This document shows, one piece after another, positions 22,601 through 34,183 of a stretch of DNA of 64,000 nt. Source of the DNA: Anthopleura xanthogrammica (taxonomy: Eukaryota > Cnidaria > Anthozoa > Actiniaria > Actiniidae); NCBI GenBank assembly GCA_964019055.1, contig OZ025221.1, positions 10,443,106 to 10,507,105 of the forward strand, read 5' to 3'. How positions within the stretch are numbered: position 1 is the first letter of the stretch; each line of letters begins with the position of its first letter. A program made the translations under genes and the position numbers. A model generated the notes under the pieces. The model did no database searches, had not been told where the DNA came from, and worked only from the letters and a program-made list of their open reading frames with translations.

Positions 22601-25600
22601 TCTAAGAACACTTGTGAAGACTCATGCAATGGTAATGTAGAGTGTCAACAAGATAATGATGATGTTGATGATTTCTGGATGAATCCTACTGGTGGGACTA
22701 GTCATGGCCATCGCAGGAAGATCAACAGTGTTAGTCGTTCAATTAGTACTTCTTCAGATGAGCAATGCTTTGATTTGGAAATTGATAAAGAACCAGTAGA
22801 TAAAGATGACAATATCAATCAAGAAGAAGAAATCAAGACAATTCCAGAGGAAAAGCCAAAGAAAGAGGAAGATGACTCAAAGACAACAACCAAGAGCAGA
22901 AAACACCCCAGGTTTTCACACCAGAACAGCTGGAAGCATGCTTTGAAGAAAGCAATGGATATGCCAGATCCTTGGGAAAAGTTTCACTTGGATATGTGTT
23001 CACAAGAAGCTGCAATACGGCATCGCTACAATGCATTGAAGAAAACATGGGTCAAAGATGAAGTGAGAGTAAAAATGGAATCAGCAGTAAGTACTGGAGT
23101 CAATAGCATTATACACTTGTATACACCTCAAATCAATACACTAATAAAATATTATTGATTTATTACCCAGCCATTTGACCAGGGAGCCATGAGAGTTTGC
23201 TACAGATTGTAAGTAATGTAATTTTGAGATCAGTATGTGTGTGATAATGGTACTCTTAAACATTTTAAGTACATTCATTTTGTCCCCCATATAATTATAG
23301 TAATTATAGTCAACTTTATTTACAGAGGGTTACATGGTATAGTTAGAATAGGACTTTATCTAAAAATTTAAGCTTTCGCTGTTATATCACATCATGAGAC
23401 ACACAACAGAACTAAGCTCCAATTACTGTGAAACCCAGGATCAAATTGGAAGTTAGAAGCTGATTGTTGCAGAGGGAGGAAAAGCTCTTGAAGCACAGGA
23501 GAGAACCAACAAACAACTCTACTCACATACAACACCAAGCCCTGTGGTACTCAAACCCAGGTCGCATTGATGAGAGGTGACAATGAATTTATACAATACA
23601 CAGTAGATCCATCAGTAAAAATTACAAAAAGAAAATGAAATACCAGTAAGATTAATGTTTAATGGAATATATAAATTTAATAGAAATAAAAATAAATACT
23701 ATTTTACATAGGCATTTTCTGAGTTTGATAAACAGGATGCATTGTGGTCTAGCTTTATTACAAACAACACCATATAAGGCATGATGAATAAAGATTGTTT
23801 GTACCCAAGCTACACCAACATGCACCACGTTCTCTGTCTCAGTAAAGTTCTATGAATGCAGTGATGTGAAAACTTATGAGAAAACTCTGATAACTCCACA
23901 ACAACTGGCAGAGGCTTGAAGCTCATTGCCCAACCAAGTTCAGGAGCCAAATGGGAGGTGGTTCAACCTCCTCCACAACAGTTTTTAATTAAGTTTGTTT
24001 TCCTAAACAAAGGAAAAAGTTGTCAAACTTCTCCAAGCACATGAATTGGAAACATGCATCCAACTATGTTGCCAAGCACTACATTGAAGAGGTTCCAAGA
24101 GAGCAATATTTTGATGATGTCAGATTGCAGATGGATGCCAAGCTGTGGGGAGAAGAGTATAATAGAAGAGACCCTCCTAAGAAGGCATGGCAATTAACAA
24201 ATATTCATTATTTTCTCTGTATCATTACAATTTAGTACCAGGTTACTTAATGATATGTTTCATTTCAGGTTGATATTTTCCAAACTTACATCATTGAGTT
24301 AAAAGAAAGGGTTGGTTCACCTCTGTATCACTTGGAACACTATATTGAAGGAGTGTACAAGAAGTACAACTCTAATTCTGGCTTTGTCCTTAGAGATGAA
24401 ACATTGAGATCAACACCTCAGGTATGGCAATCAATCACTATCTATTCTTTCTTATTTACAATTCATTCATTTATTCATTCATTCTAGCAATTTTATTCTC
24501 ATTCCTTTTTCTCACTATTTTATTTCCTTTCAGGCTTTTAGTCATTTTACTTTTGAGAGATCTGGTCATCAAATGATTGTTGTTGACATTCAAGGTATAT
24601 GCTGTACCTAACAGCCTCTACTCTATATAACCAACTGTCAGTAGGGCATCTAACAGCCTCTACTCTATATAACCAACTGTCAGTAGGGTATCTAACAGCC
24701 TCTACTCTATATAACAAACTGTCAGTAGGGCATCTAACAGCCTCTACTCTATATAACAAACTGTCAGTAGGGTATCTAACAGCCTTTACTCTATATATAG
24801 AAAGGAAATAAGTTAAAGTTATAGTGCTAAGAGAAACGAGGTTATTCCGGGCGAAAAACCCTTGGAAATTTATTCGGAAAAATTAATTCCGACCTCGATA
24901 GGATTCGAACCCACGGCCTTCGGATTTGTACACCGACGCTCTACCAGCTGAGCTAAAGGTCGTATTTCACAGTGCTACCCGGTCCTCATATTCATATCTT
25001 TACTCTATATAACAAACTGTCAGTAGGGTATCTAACAGCCTCTACTCTATATAACAAACTGTCAGTAGGGCATCTAACAGCCTCTACTCTATATAACAAA
25101 CTGTCAGTAGGGCATCTAACAGCCTCTACTCTATATAACAAACTGTCAGTAGGGTATCTAACAGCCTTTACTCTATATAACAAACTGTCAGTAGGGTATC
25201 TAACAGCCTCTACTCTATATAACAAACTGTCAGTAGGGTATCTAACAGCCTCTACTCTATATAACAAACTGTCAGTAGGGTATCAGTAAGTTCTCCAATA
25301 ACAAATATGGGGCCTTGGTGTTACTTACACTGACAGTATGATACCACTCTATGCCAGCATTGTACTACATTACTTTACACTGCGCCATGCCACACAACAC
25401 CACATAACACAACACCATGTCACACCACATCTTGTCACACAACACCATGTCAACCACATCTTGTCACACTACGCCATGTCACACTATACCATTTCACACC
25501 ACGACACACTACAACATGACACACCACACCATGTCACACTACACCATGACACACTACATCTTGTCACACTACACCATTTCACACCACACCATGACACACT

Positions 25601-28600
25601 ACACCATGACACACCACACTACACCATTTCACACCACACCATGACACACTACACCATGTCACACCACATCTTGTCACACAACACCATGTCACACCACATC
25701 TTGTCACACTACACCATGTCACACTACACTATTTCACATCACACCATGACACACCACACCATGTTACACTACATCTTGTCACACCACCACCTGTCACCCT
25801 ACACCATACCAAATCAGAATAACTTTGCCACACTGCACCATGGCACACCACACCATGGCACACCACACCACACCATATCATACTGTGATATACCACACCC
25901 ATCACACTAGGCCACACTACCCTGTATTTCACCATATTACACCATCACTACACTGGACTATACTAGACTACACCAAAGCAAATCACAGCACATTCAATAG
26001 AACCATGCTGTTATTTTCCCAAAACCATATTGTATTTTAATCTGTAATATATTTGTTTAGGTGTTGGTGATCTATACACTGACCCTCAGATTCATACTGC
26101 TGATAGTAAGGAGTATGGTGAAGCTAACCTTGGCCCTAATGGAATGGCATTATTCTTTAGTACCCACATGTGTAACAGGTAAGTTATACACTCATATCAA
26201 GCACTGAGGGGTGGATTATGATGGAGGACAAAATATATTGATGGACTGACCAGATAAAATGAATTGCCTCAAATGTAGTCCAAGACTCTGCTAAATTCCA
26301 TTGAGTTAGCTCTACCCTGCTCTCGATCAAAGAAACAACAAAGAATTGAAGTTATTAATAAAAATCTTACCATGATTTGTTTTTCTCAGCTAAATATAGT
26401 AAAAATACACTAGAATACTTTCTTTTTTGGTAAATAAATATTGTCTGACTTGGACTCTTTTTCAGCATATGTAAAACTTTGGGCTTGACTGAATTTGAAG
26501 TCAGTGACAAAGAAGAATACAGAATCCAAAAATCTCTACAATCCATCCAAGACTCAGAAACTGTAGTGAAGAGCAGTTTTGAAGAACAGTTCTCTCCAAG
26601 GAAGATGTCAGCAATCTTTGACTTGCAGTCTCACTGCATGGCTAAATCTCCCCCTCAGTCTCCTTGTTCTGACAAAATTCTTGAATCCCCACTTCTTTCC
26701 CCAAGGGATGTTGAGATACCAGAGTCCCCAACATCTCCGATTGTTTCTATATCATCGTGGATGGACGGCAAGCTGTCAGACTCTGATACTTCAGAGACTG
26801 AAAGTGATAACAGTGATGTTTTTACTGAAAATAGCGAGGTAAGTGTATTTAGCTTGCAGGGAAGTTTTTACATCTGATATATCTTGTACACATTAGTAAA
26901 ATAACAGCTGTTGTGGTTAAATCTTTTTGCCTAAATGAAAAAAAAAGGGTGAGTAGTCAGTATGGCTACTACAGCAGACAGTGTGTCCATTGATTAACAA
27001 GATACATAAAACTGACTGAACATGTGCATACAGACATGATTATAGTAGCCTCTTTTAGATGGAATATCAATGCTTATCATGATATTCAAGTAAACAAATG
27101 ATCTAATTATAAAACAAAGGATCTTACTACTTTGTTTATAACAGGATGAAGAAGAGGCCAGGAGACTTTTTGCAGCTTCTATGATCCATAAGTCATCAAG
27201 TGTGTGCATTGAAGCTCAAGTGTTGGACAAACTACGTCAAGAACATGAACAAAAACTGCTCCGACAAAAGAGTGTTTCTGTTTTGGGACAGGTGTGTGAC
27301 TGTACATGGTGATAATTAATATCTCTCTTCATCTAATTACGAATACCAAACCAATCACTGCTGTCCCAAGGCTGGATTGATCCAGAAGTGTATTGGGCAG
27401 CTGGTCACCCCCCCCCCCCCCCCCCCCGTTGCAGTTTTAAAAGTAAGAATAAGAAAATAGAATGAACAAGCTATATTCTCAGGTTTTATGTTAACCACCC
27501 CCTGGATCTGTCACTGGCGCTGTTTTTGAAGAAAATAAACATCTAAAGCTTTCTGTGATAATGTTGGTTTGCGTATGGTGATGGAATATGAAATGTATAT
27601 GTGATCGTACCATACTGAATGGACTCAGAAAAAATTCTGAGCCCCATCTGGGTCCATTCAGTATGGTACGATCACATATACATTTCATCTAAAGCTTTCT
27701 GTTGCCTCTTTACAGGTTCACTTCGAAATGGCCAAATACAATGAGATTGGAAGGTTCACGGACAAGGAAACAGATGTGGAATCTGCCATGTACCACTTGG
27801 AAAAAGCAGCAACTTGTAATGTTCCTGAAGCGTTGTTACTAATGGCCGAGATTTACCTTCAGTTACCCAATGACACGTTCCCGTCCCTCACAGCTCAGGT
27901 ACTCAAACCTATAGTTATGCATTATAGCTATGCAGTATACTAAAATGAAAGATCTTTATTTACCAGGAGAGCGAGGAAAACACAAACAAAGGTGTAGACT
28001 ACATGTTACGAGCTGCGCAGGGTGGAGAGCGACAAGCGATGATGTACATGGCTAAAGCTTATGACACTGGGAATGGTCTGGGAACTAAGATGTGAGTTAA
28101 CATACACCTTGATCACACAGCACCATGCTTATTCTCATGAGAATAACAACCCTTGTTTAAACCCTCATAGCCTCATTTTGAAGCGCTTGAATGCAAGGCT
28201 TCGAGGGTGCCGCGTATATAGACTGTACCTTACGTCATAGAGTGATATATTTTACTGTAAAATACAGAATTGGGATTTAGTATATTTATTTTAATATTGA
28301 TAATATTAATATTGATATTAGTGCAAGATCCTGGTCAGCTGCCGTCAAATGGTATCAGAATGCTATAGATGTAGTGGATGAGGATGATGAACCAGAAAAC
28401 TCGCTACAGACAGATCCCATATACAAGTTATTAGCAAGGCAAGCTGAACTCTATCTGTCAGGAGGTTTTGGATTGGAAAAGGACCCATCTTATTCTGGAG
28501 AACTTTACTCCAAGGCAGGAGATGAAGCTATGGCTGCTATGAATGGAAAACTTGCTAATAAGTTTTATTCATTAGCTGAGGAGGCTTGGGCTGAGGTACC

Positions 28601-28613
28601 GGAAGAAGAGTGA
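19639..28613 (+). CDS. EEF2K: Eukaryotic elongation factor 2 kinase (alpha-kinase), 12 exons
   Basis: Predicted 727 aa (human about 725). The kinase phosphorylates eEF2 in response to Ca2+/calmodulin and slows translation elongation in the cytosol. Exons: 19639-19663, 22590-23086, 23171-23208, 24013-24184, 24269-24421, 24534-24594, 26061-26178, 26466-26838, 27145-27291, 27716-27898, 27967-28091, 28322-28613; all phases agree. Calmodulin-binding segment near 117-134 with W123 before MPDPW. Alpha-kinase domain: ATP lysine K208 in SNYVAK, catalytic D313 (VVDIQG) and D323 (YTDPQ), zinc ligands H299, H351, C353, C357. Then an acidic Ser-rich linker (about 360-480) and C-terminal Sel1/TPR-like helical repeats ending LAEEAWAEVPEEE. 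Intron 4 uses a GC donor. The N-terminus (MASCCEDD) is the least certain part; everything from residue 39 on is secure. Confidence 0.95.
20406..20703. mobile_element. Foldback MITE in intron 1 of the eEF2 kinase gene
   Basis: TTGAACCATGAACACT near 20421 pairs with AGTGTTCATGGTTCAA near 20686. Pairing continues inward (CTATCCAATCAGC...CTCTCCAT against ATGGAGAGAGCTGATTTGGATAG) and weakly outward. No coding. Confidence 0.75.
21248..22198 (+). repeat. 27-bp minisatellite, ~35 copies (intron 1 of EEF2K)
   Basis: The unit is AGCTAGCACATAGGGCATAG plus TATATAT or TAGATAT, 27 bp, so it keeps frame. Long minus-strand frames reading MPYVLAIYT repeats (21226-21785, 21938-22267) come only from this periodicity and are not genes. 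Units vary at fixed positions (GGG/GAG, TATAT/AGATAT). Confidence 0.95.
24798..24997 (-). mobile_element. tRNA-derived SINE with 14-bp target duplication
   Basis: A 200-bp insert in minus orientation inside the 42-bp minisatellite. CTTTACTCTATATA flanks it on both sides (24784-24797 and 24998-25011). Its 5' part contains a tRNA-like cloverleaf at 24890-24962: 7-bp acceptor stem CGACCTT/GAGGTCG, box A TAGCTCAGCTGG, box B GGTTCGAATCC. The 3' body is unrelated to tRNA. This is the standard pol III-transcribed SINE design, moved by a LINE partner. Confidence 0.85.
24890..24962 (-). tRNA. tRNA-like head of the SINE (not a functional tRNA gene)
   Basis: Acceptor, D and T arms fold well, but the anticodon stem (TCGGT/TCCGA) has a mismatch at its inner pair. 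The loop GTACAAA would give anticodon ACA, unusual for Cys, where GCA is normal. Together with its place at the head of a 200-bp retroelement this argues for a SINE promoter, not a decoding tRNA. Confidence 0.6.
25375..25915 (+). repeat. CACAC-CATG low-complexity repeat (intron 6 of EEF2K)
   Basis: Irregular units of about 10-14 bp such as CACACTACACCATGT and CACACCACACCATGA. It creates a 190-codon His/Thr-rich plus-strand frame (25338-25910) and shadows on the other strand; none is a gene. Confidence 0.9.
27557..27685 (+). mobile_element. Hairpin SINE-like element, copy 2, with 17-bp target duplication
   Basis: Flanked by CATCTAAAGCTTTCTGT on both sides (27540-27556 and 27686-27702). Shares both outer ends with the element at 8146-8306. 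Its core is shorter, and the CAGAAAAAATTCTGAGCCCC segment is inverted relative to copy 1. The insertion lies in intron 9 of EEF2K with its 3' end 30 bp upstream of exon 10, so the right target copy now forms part of the acceptor region. Confidence 0.8.
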
Positions 28614-29755
28614 CCGGAAGAGGAGTGACCTGTCATTCACACTTATTAGCCAATCAAATTACCTCGTGTCTTTTATAGTCGTTCATAAATCTATTTTATA
28701 TACATCTACAATATGCAACAGTAGACCTTTTACTCACGGCTGCGGTCTCTTGCAAGTCAGAGAAGCCGCCAGAAAATGTTTGATATTCCCTCGAGAATCA
28801 CAAAAGAAAGACTATTTTCCTCTTTAAATATTCTTGAAATCCGTGGTTTTCGTGTATGCAGCTCATCTAGTTTTGATGCGCACACTCACCGCACTCTTGA
28901 GAAAAAGGTCTACTGCACAGAGTCAGTGCTGTGGGCGCTGAATACGTTCATGGTAACCAATGGTAACAAACACTATTTTTCGATTAGTAGAATCTTCGTT
29001 CTTCCAAGTTGATCTAGCTTCCATGGCGTTTAGCTTATTCCCTATGTATGATCCCGCTAACCATATTGTTGTCGCCCCGGCAATTCATAGCAATTTTTCC
29101 TGCAGATTCAGACAGAAATCCGCTGGTGAGCGCAAAAGTAATCCACCAACGTGTTCCACAAGGGTCTAATTTTGGTCCAGTTCATAATCTGGATCAAAGC
29201 ATGCCGCACCATTATCTTCGTTTCAATGCATTCGACGCAACAAGAGTTCGGCGTCTGAACCACGCACGTACATTTAAACTTCGCGCTAAATATTCTCGCG
29301 AAGCCATATTTACTGTAATATAACTGGCATATAATAATGGCGGATTGTCAGTTTGTAATCCATTTCTATAATATGTCTGTTCTTTTTGTCAAAGACGTGA
29401 TTATAGCCTGGCTACTGATACGACAGGCACTGGACTTTAAAGTATTTTATCTACAGGATGAACTATATTAATATTTTTAGTGGTCCTCAAAGCGACCCTT
29501 CATTTATCGGCTACATATCTTATCACGTCCATAGCCTAGTCGGTTTTAAATACTCTAGTCATTTCTTTGTGGTTAATCTAATTTTATTCAGTGAAACCCG
29601 AAGTGTAGTTTAAAACTTATGTTACAGTTTCTTAGAAAAAGAAAGAAATCCTACTTCAATGAAAAATAAATATTGCAGAATTAAGCTGATATCGTAAAGC
29701 GTTCAGTTTATCCTGCAACAACAAAAAACGTTTGATTATACCGCGACAAAGCAGC
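28614..29755. other. EEF2K 3' flank; no gene recognised
   Basis: Holds the presumed 3' UTR. There is a short duplication at the stop (GACCGGAAGA.GAGTGACC repeated once). A few 70-90 codon frames (28776-29012, 29048-29323) have no motif or clear splice context. No canonical AATAAA close to the stop was noticed. Confidence 0.5.
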
Positions 29756-29760
29756 AGCAG

Positions 29761-29968
29761 TTTGCACCACTAAAGTATTCAGTAATCAGCAGTTCCGGTG
29801 GACAGTTCAAGTTTGCACCACTAAAGTATTCAGTAATCAGCAGTTCCGGTGGACAGTTCAAGTTTGCACCACTAAAGTATTCAGTAATCAGCAGTTCCGG
29901 TGGACAGTTCAAGTTTGCACCACTAAAGTATTCAGTAATCAGCAGTTCCGGTGGACAGTTCAAGTTTG
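29761..29968 (+). repeat. 51-bp tandem repeat, four copies
   Basis: Four essentially identical units beginning TTTGCACCACTAAAGTATTC. The near identity suggests recent expansion. The 51-bp unit keeps a minus-strand frame open (NCPPELLITEYFSGA repeated), an artefact of period. Confidence 0.95.
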
Positions 29969-30114
29969 CTTGGAGAGAAAAATGCGGCCAACTTCAAATA
30001 ATTTGTACTTATTGTTGAGTGAAGGGAAATATACAAATAAAGTTTTGTGTTGCTCAACCATTTGCGTAGCAGTCCTTTGCATTCATGAGCTGTAGTGGAT
30101 TGAATTAAGTCTTC

Positions 30115-30305
30115 CTTTTTTGTTTCCAGTATCCGGTTCTTTCTCTCTCACACATTTTTCCCTCGCTCTCTTTCTTCCTTTTTCCTTTCATTCATTCATT
30201 CTTTCTTTCTTTCTTTTTCATTTATTTATTTTTCCTTTCGTTCATTTTCTCTTTCTTTCCGCACCTTTCTTTGTCTTGATTATTTTTCTAGTTTCTTTCT
30301 CAATT
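30115..30305 (+). repeat. Polypyrimidine TTTCT/TTCC low-complexity tract
   Basis: Strand-biased C/T sequence with TTCATTCATT and TTTCTTTC subrepeats. Confidence 0.9.
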
Positions 30306-31657
30306 TAATATCACCCCCAAAAGTCACTTTGTTCAGTTATCATTTTACTCTATTCCCATCCAATTTGGATAATTCAAACATTTATAACTCAAGGTACTTA
30401 ACTTCTAGCCCTAGTGCTGATAATGTAGTTCTTTGAATCTAGTATGTCATTCCAATATAGGGTTGTAAAGGATCAGTTAGATATCAAAAAGAAAACAAAT
30501 CAAGTCACGTTACAAGATCAGTACTGAGATGGCGGACCCTTTTCATAAATGTTTTAAGCCACTCATTAGCACGAAATTTTCTAACTATCATCACTAAAAC
30601 GACGGTTTTTATCGGCTTTTAGTATTTCGTTAACTAATAGATGTAAAATATACGACTGAAAAGAAAGGGATGATTTGATAGCTGTCATATTGCGCATAGA
30701 CGACTTGGAGCCTTGTCGATAACCACGATATTAGGATCACCACAATTAATTTTTAACACCCAATAAAAGACATCGTATGATATTAACACGAACTACTGAA
30801 AATAGACGAAAATGATTGAATCAATCGGGAGCCGAGACAGACAGAGCATTAATGAGCACCATGCCACTTAGACAGCGAGTTCGGCTCAGTAACTCAATAG
30901 TAAATTGATAAACTCTAATGATGTAAAGCCGTCCAAAGAAAATAGAAAACTCCAGGGTGCCCAGCACTGGATTACCATCTAATTCCCGAAGTTTGCAAAT
31001 AGAGTGGCAAAACTTGGGAACATTTCTCCGGTAATTCACTACAAACAGGTGTCTGGATGATATGTCTCGTGCTATACTAATATATGTTTTTGTCAGTTAG
31101 TTAAACGTTGAAGATTTTTGTTTTCAATTCAGATCGCTAAGATGACTGATCGTTTGTAAGACCACAGCTATGCACCATCTGTTATTATGATACCCAGTTC
31201 GGCTTATCACTCAGTACTGAAGAGTCAGTACTGATTTACTGTTATTCACCGTACAAAGTACTTTTCCGACAAATATCTTTCATAAAAATCCTTTTTATGT
31301 ACGGAATCTCTTGAATGCTCTTTTTTTTAATTAAGCCGTATGTCTTAGCGTGAGATCAGGTTCAAGCTTTGATGAATTCAAGGAGACACTTCGTAGTTTT
31401 TCAGAAATCGGCTAATCTAATGGCATTATTCATTATTCATTCAATCAGTTTGATTGTGATCGTATATAAACCAAACCCAGTTTGAACCAAGGGTTGACAG
31501 TTTGTTCGATCGAGGAAGAATCAGTGCAACGTTCACTAGTGTCTGGACACAAGTGCCTGAACTAGTAAGTTCCTTAATAGGAATATCACTAACTGTAAGA
31601 AGTGCAGAACTCCGTTTTCTTAAATCAATAACTGATCAGGAGTGAATACACGTTGGG

Positions 31658-33025
31658 TAACCTATGGGCTGATCTAAGTCAGGGCACGCCGGGATAACTC
31701 ACAGATTGAACCCTGAAACAACCTATGGGCTGATCTAAGTCAGGACAGGGCTAACTCACAGATTGAACCCTGAAACAACCTATGGGCTGATCCAAGTCAG
31801 GGCATGGCTAACTCACAGATTGAACCCTGAAACAACCTATGGGCTGATCTAAGTCAGGACAGGGCTAACTCACAAATTGAACCCTGAAACAACCAATGGG
31901 CTGATCCAAGTCAGGGCAGGGCTAACTCACAGATTGAACCCTTGAAACAACCTATGGGCTGATCTAAGTCAGGGCAGGGCTAACTCACAGATTGAACCCT
32001 GAAACAACCTATGGGCTGATCTAAGTCAGGGCAGGGCTAACTCACAGATTGAACCCTGAAACAACCTATGGGTTGATCCAAGTCAGGGCAGGGCTAACTC
32101 ACAGATTGAACCCTTGAAACAACCTATGGGCTGATCTAAGTCAGGGCATGGCTAACTCACAGATTGAACCCTGAAACAACCTATGGGCTGATCTAAGTCA
32201 GGGCAGGGCTAACTCACAGATTGAACCCTGAAACAACCTATGGGTTGATCCAAGTCAGGGCAGGGCTAACTCACAGATTGAACCCTTGAAACAACCTATG
32301 GGCTGATCTAAGTCAGGGCAGGGCTAACTCACAGATTGAACCCTGAAACAACCTATGGGCTGATCTAAGTCAGGGCAGGGCTAACTCACAGATTGAACCC
32401 TGAAACAACCTATGGGTTGATCCAAGTCAGGGCAGGGCTAACTCACAGATTGAACCCTTGAAACAACCTATGGGCTGATCTAAGTCAGGGCATGGCTAAC
32501 TCACAGATTGAACCCTGAAACAACCTATGGGCTGATCTAAGTCAGGGCAGGGCTAACTCACAGATTGAACCCTGAAACAACCTATGGGTTGATCCAAGTC
32601 AGGGCAGGGCTAACTCACAGATTGAACCCTGAAACAACCTATGGGCTGATCCAAGTCAGGGCAGGGCTAACTCACAGATTGAACCCTTGAAACAACCTAT
32701 GGGCTGATCTAAGTCAGGGCAGGGCTAACTCACAGATTGAACCCTGAAACAACCTATGGGCTGATCTAAGTCAGGGCAGGGCTAACTCACAGATTGAACC
32801 CTGAAACAACCTATGGGTTGATCCAAGTCAGGGCAGGGCTAACTCACAGATTGAACCCTTGAAACAACCTATGGGCTGATCTAAGTCAGGGCATGGCTAA
32901 CTCACAGATTGAACCCTGAAACAACCTATGGGCTGATCTAAGTCAGGGCAGGGCTAACTCACAGATTGAACCCTGAAACAACCTATGGGCTGATCTAAGT
33001 CAGGGCAGGGCTAACTCACAGATTA
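31658..33025 (+). repeat. 57-bp satellite array, ~24 units
   Basis: The unit begins CAACCTATGGGCTGATCTAA and is 57 bp, or 58 bp in variants with CCCTTGAAA. Variants (GGGTTGATCCAAG, GGCATGG, CCCTTGAAA) recur every three units, about 172 bp, so the array shows higher-order structure. The array ends in ATTATATTGGAATTTA. A single diverged unit with a similar end is found at about 62556-62606. Confidence 0.95.
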
Positions 33026-33212
33026 TATTGGAATTTACAGGCCATGTTAACAAGCGCACCTTCCCTTCCTCATAATGAGTGAAAGACACATGGCAGAGAC
33101 TGTAAAGACTTGGCATAGGAAGAGAGTGTTAAGCCAGGAAACTTGAAGAAAAATGAAGAAGAGGAGAGATTGACAGTGAAATCTTTTGCTGTATTATACC
33201 TTTTTTTCAAAA

Positions 33213-33551
33213 TGGCGGCCGCAAATTCAAAGAAGTTAGAAATAAAAACCAATACCAGCACTAGAAAAGAGTAACCCTGCGAAGATTCGTTATGTCATGT
33301 GTTATATCGGCCGAGAAAACTTGTTTTGCCTAAAATTGACAAATTTACATTTGTATGAGTGGCCGGAGGTACTGATGGCGTATTCAGTAACACAAACATC
33401 TGTAAATTTGTCAATTTTCCGCAAAACAAGTTTTCTCGGACGATATAACACCTGACATAGCGAATCCTTGTAGGGTTACTAAAGTAAAGGTACTTTTTCT
33501 AGCTGCTGGTATTGGTTTTTAATTTTACCTCATTTCAATTTGCGGCCGTCT
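33213..33551. mobile_element. Long foldback element (~340 bp)
   Basis: GGCGGCCGCAAATT at the left pairs with AATTTGCGGCCGTC at the right. Pairing continues through AAAAACCAATACCAGCA and the AAACTTGTTTTGC / TTGACAAATTTACA blocks to a loop near 33395. Arms of about 150 bp have indels. Confidence 0.8.
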
Positions 33552-34183
33552 ATTTCCTCCTCAAGTTAGAATCCTTTAGCTGCACATGCGCAGTGTAGCA
33601 GTAATTTACTAGAAGGTTTATCAGTAGTACTAGAATATACTAACTCCTTATGTATGTCAGGAAGCATACGATATTGAATTATATCATATTAGTGTGAGTA
33701 TATTTGGAATGGCTGTAGGGCGGCGAGGCGGCGATAGCGGCCTTTTTCAGCCGCTCCAGATAGAACAAAATAATAATATTTTTCATATGGCTCAATCAAA
33801 CTATTAGCGCAGCTTCTAGATAAACATTCGAATGCTGGTAACACTGGTTTTGGTGGAGAATGAGAATTTCGTGATAAGGAGATTCCTTTCTCATTTATCG
33901 AACCAATTAGCCACTTGAGTGAGATGCCAATTTAGGCCCTTCCCTACCCATCTGAGTGGTAGACGACGGTTGGAAAACCTCATATTTGTTCCAGTGAGTG
34001 AGTCAGTCAGTCAGTCACTCAATGATGGTGTGATATTTCTCAACATTTCAGTAATCATTTTTCCCTTTGTGTTCCTGTAGTTACGCCACTCGTATCAAGG
34101 GAGCGCAAATCTATATCAGGTATGATATGCAACAACCTAAACACTAGTCATATTTAACAATTAGTCCTCGAGTCCGAATGGTC

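Larger units (their letters stand above)
24603..25286 (+). repeat. 42-bp minisatellite split by a SINE (intron 6 of EEF2K)
   Basis: The unit begins CTAACAGCCTCTACTCTATA and is 42 bp (14 codons). About five units lie left of the insertion at 24798 and about seven right of 24997. Because the unit is a multiple of three and lacks stops in one frame per strand, open frames appear on both strands (TASTLYNKLSVG plus, VEAVRYPTDS minus). These are artefacts. Confidence 0.95.

Noticed and set aside
24890..24962. Functional tRNA gene on the minus strand
   Set aside because: Anticodon stem mismatch, odd anticodon, and position at the head of a 200-bp insertion with target duplication identify it as a SINE.
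25338..25910. 190-codon His/Thr-rich plus-strand frame
   Set aside because: Pure low-complexity CACAC/CATG repeat inside an EEF2K intron; the composition explains the lack of stops.
29736..29963. Periodic NCPPELLITEYFSGA frame on the minus strand
   Set aside because: Artefact of the 51-bp tandem repeat (17 codons per unit).
31658..33025. CRISPR-like regular repeat
   Set aside because: Units are directly adjacent without unique spacers, in clearly eukaryotic DNA; it is a satellite.
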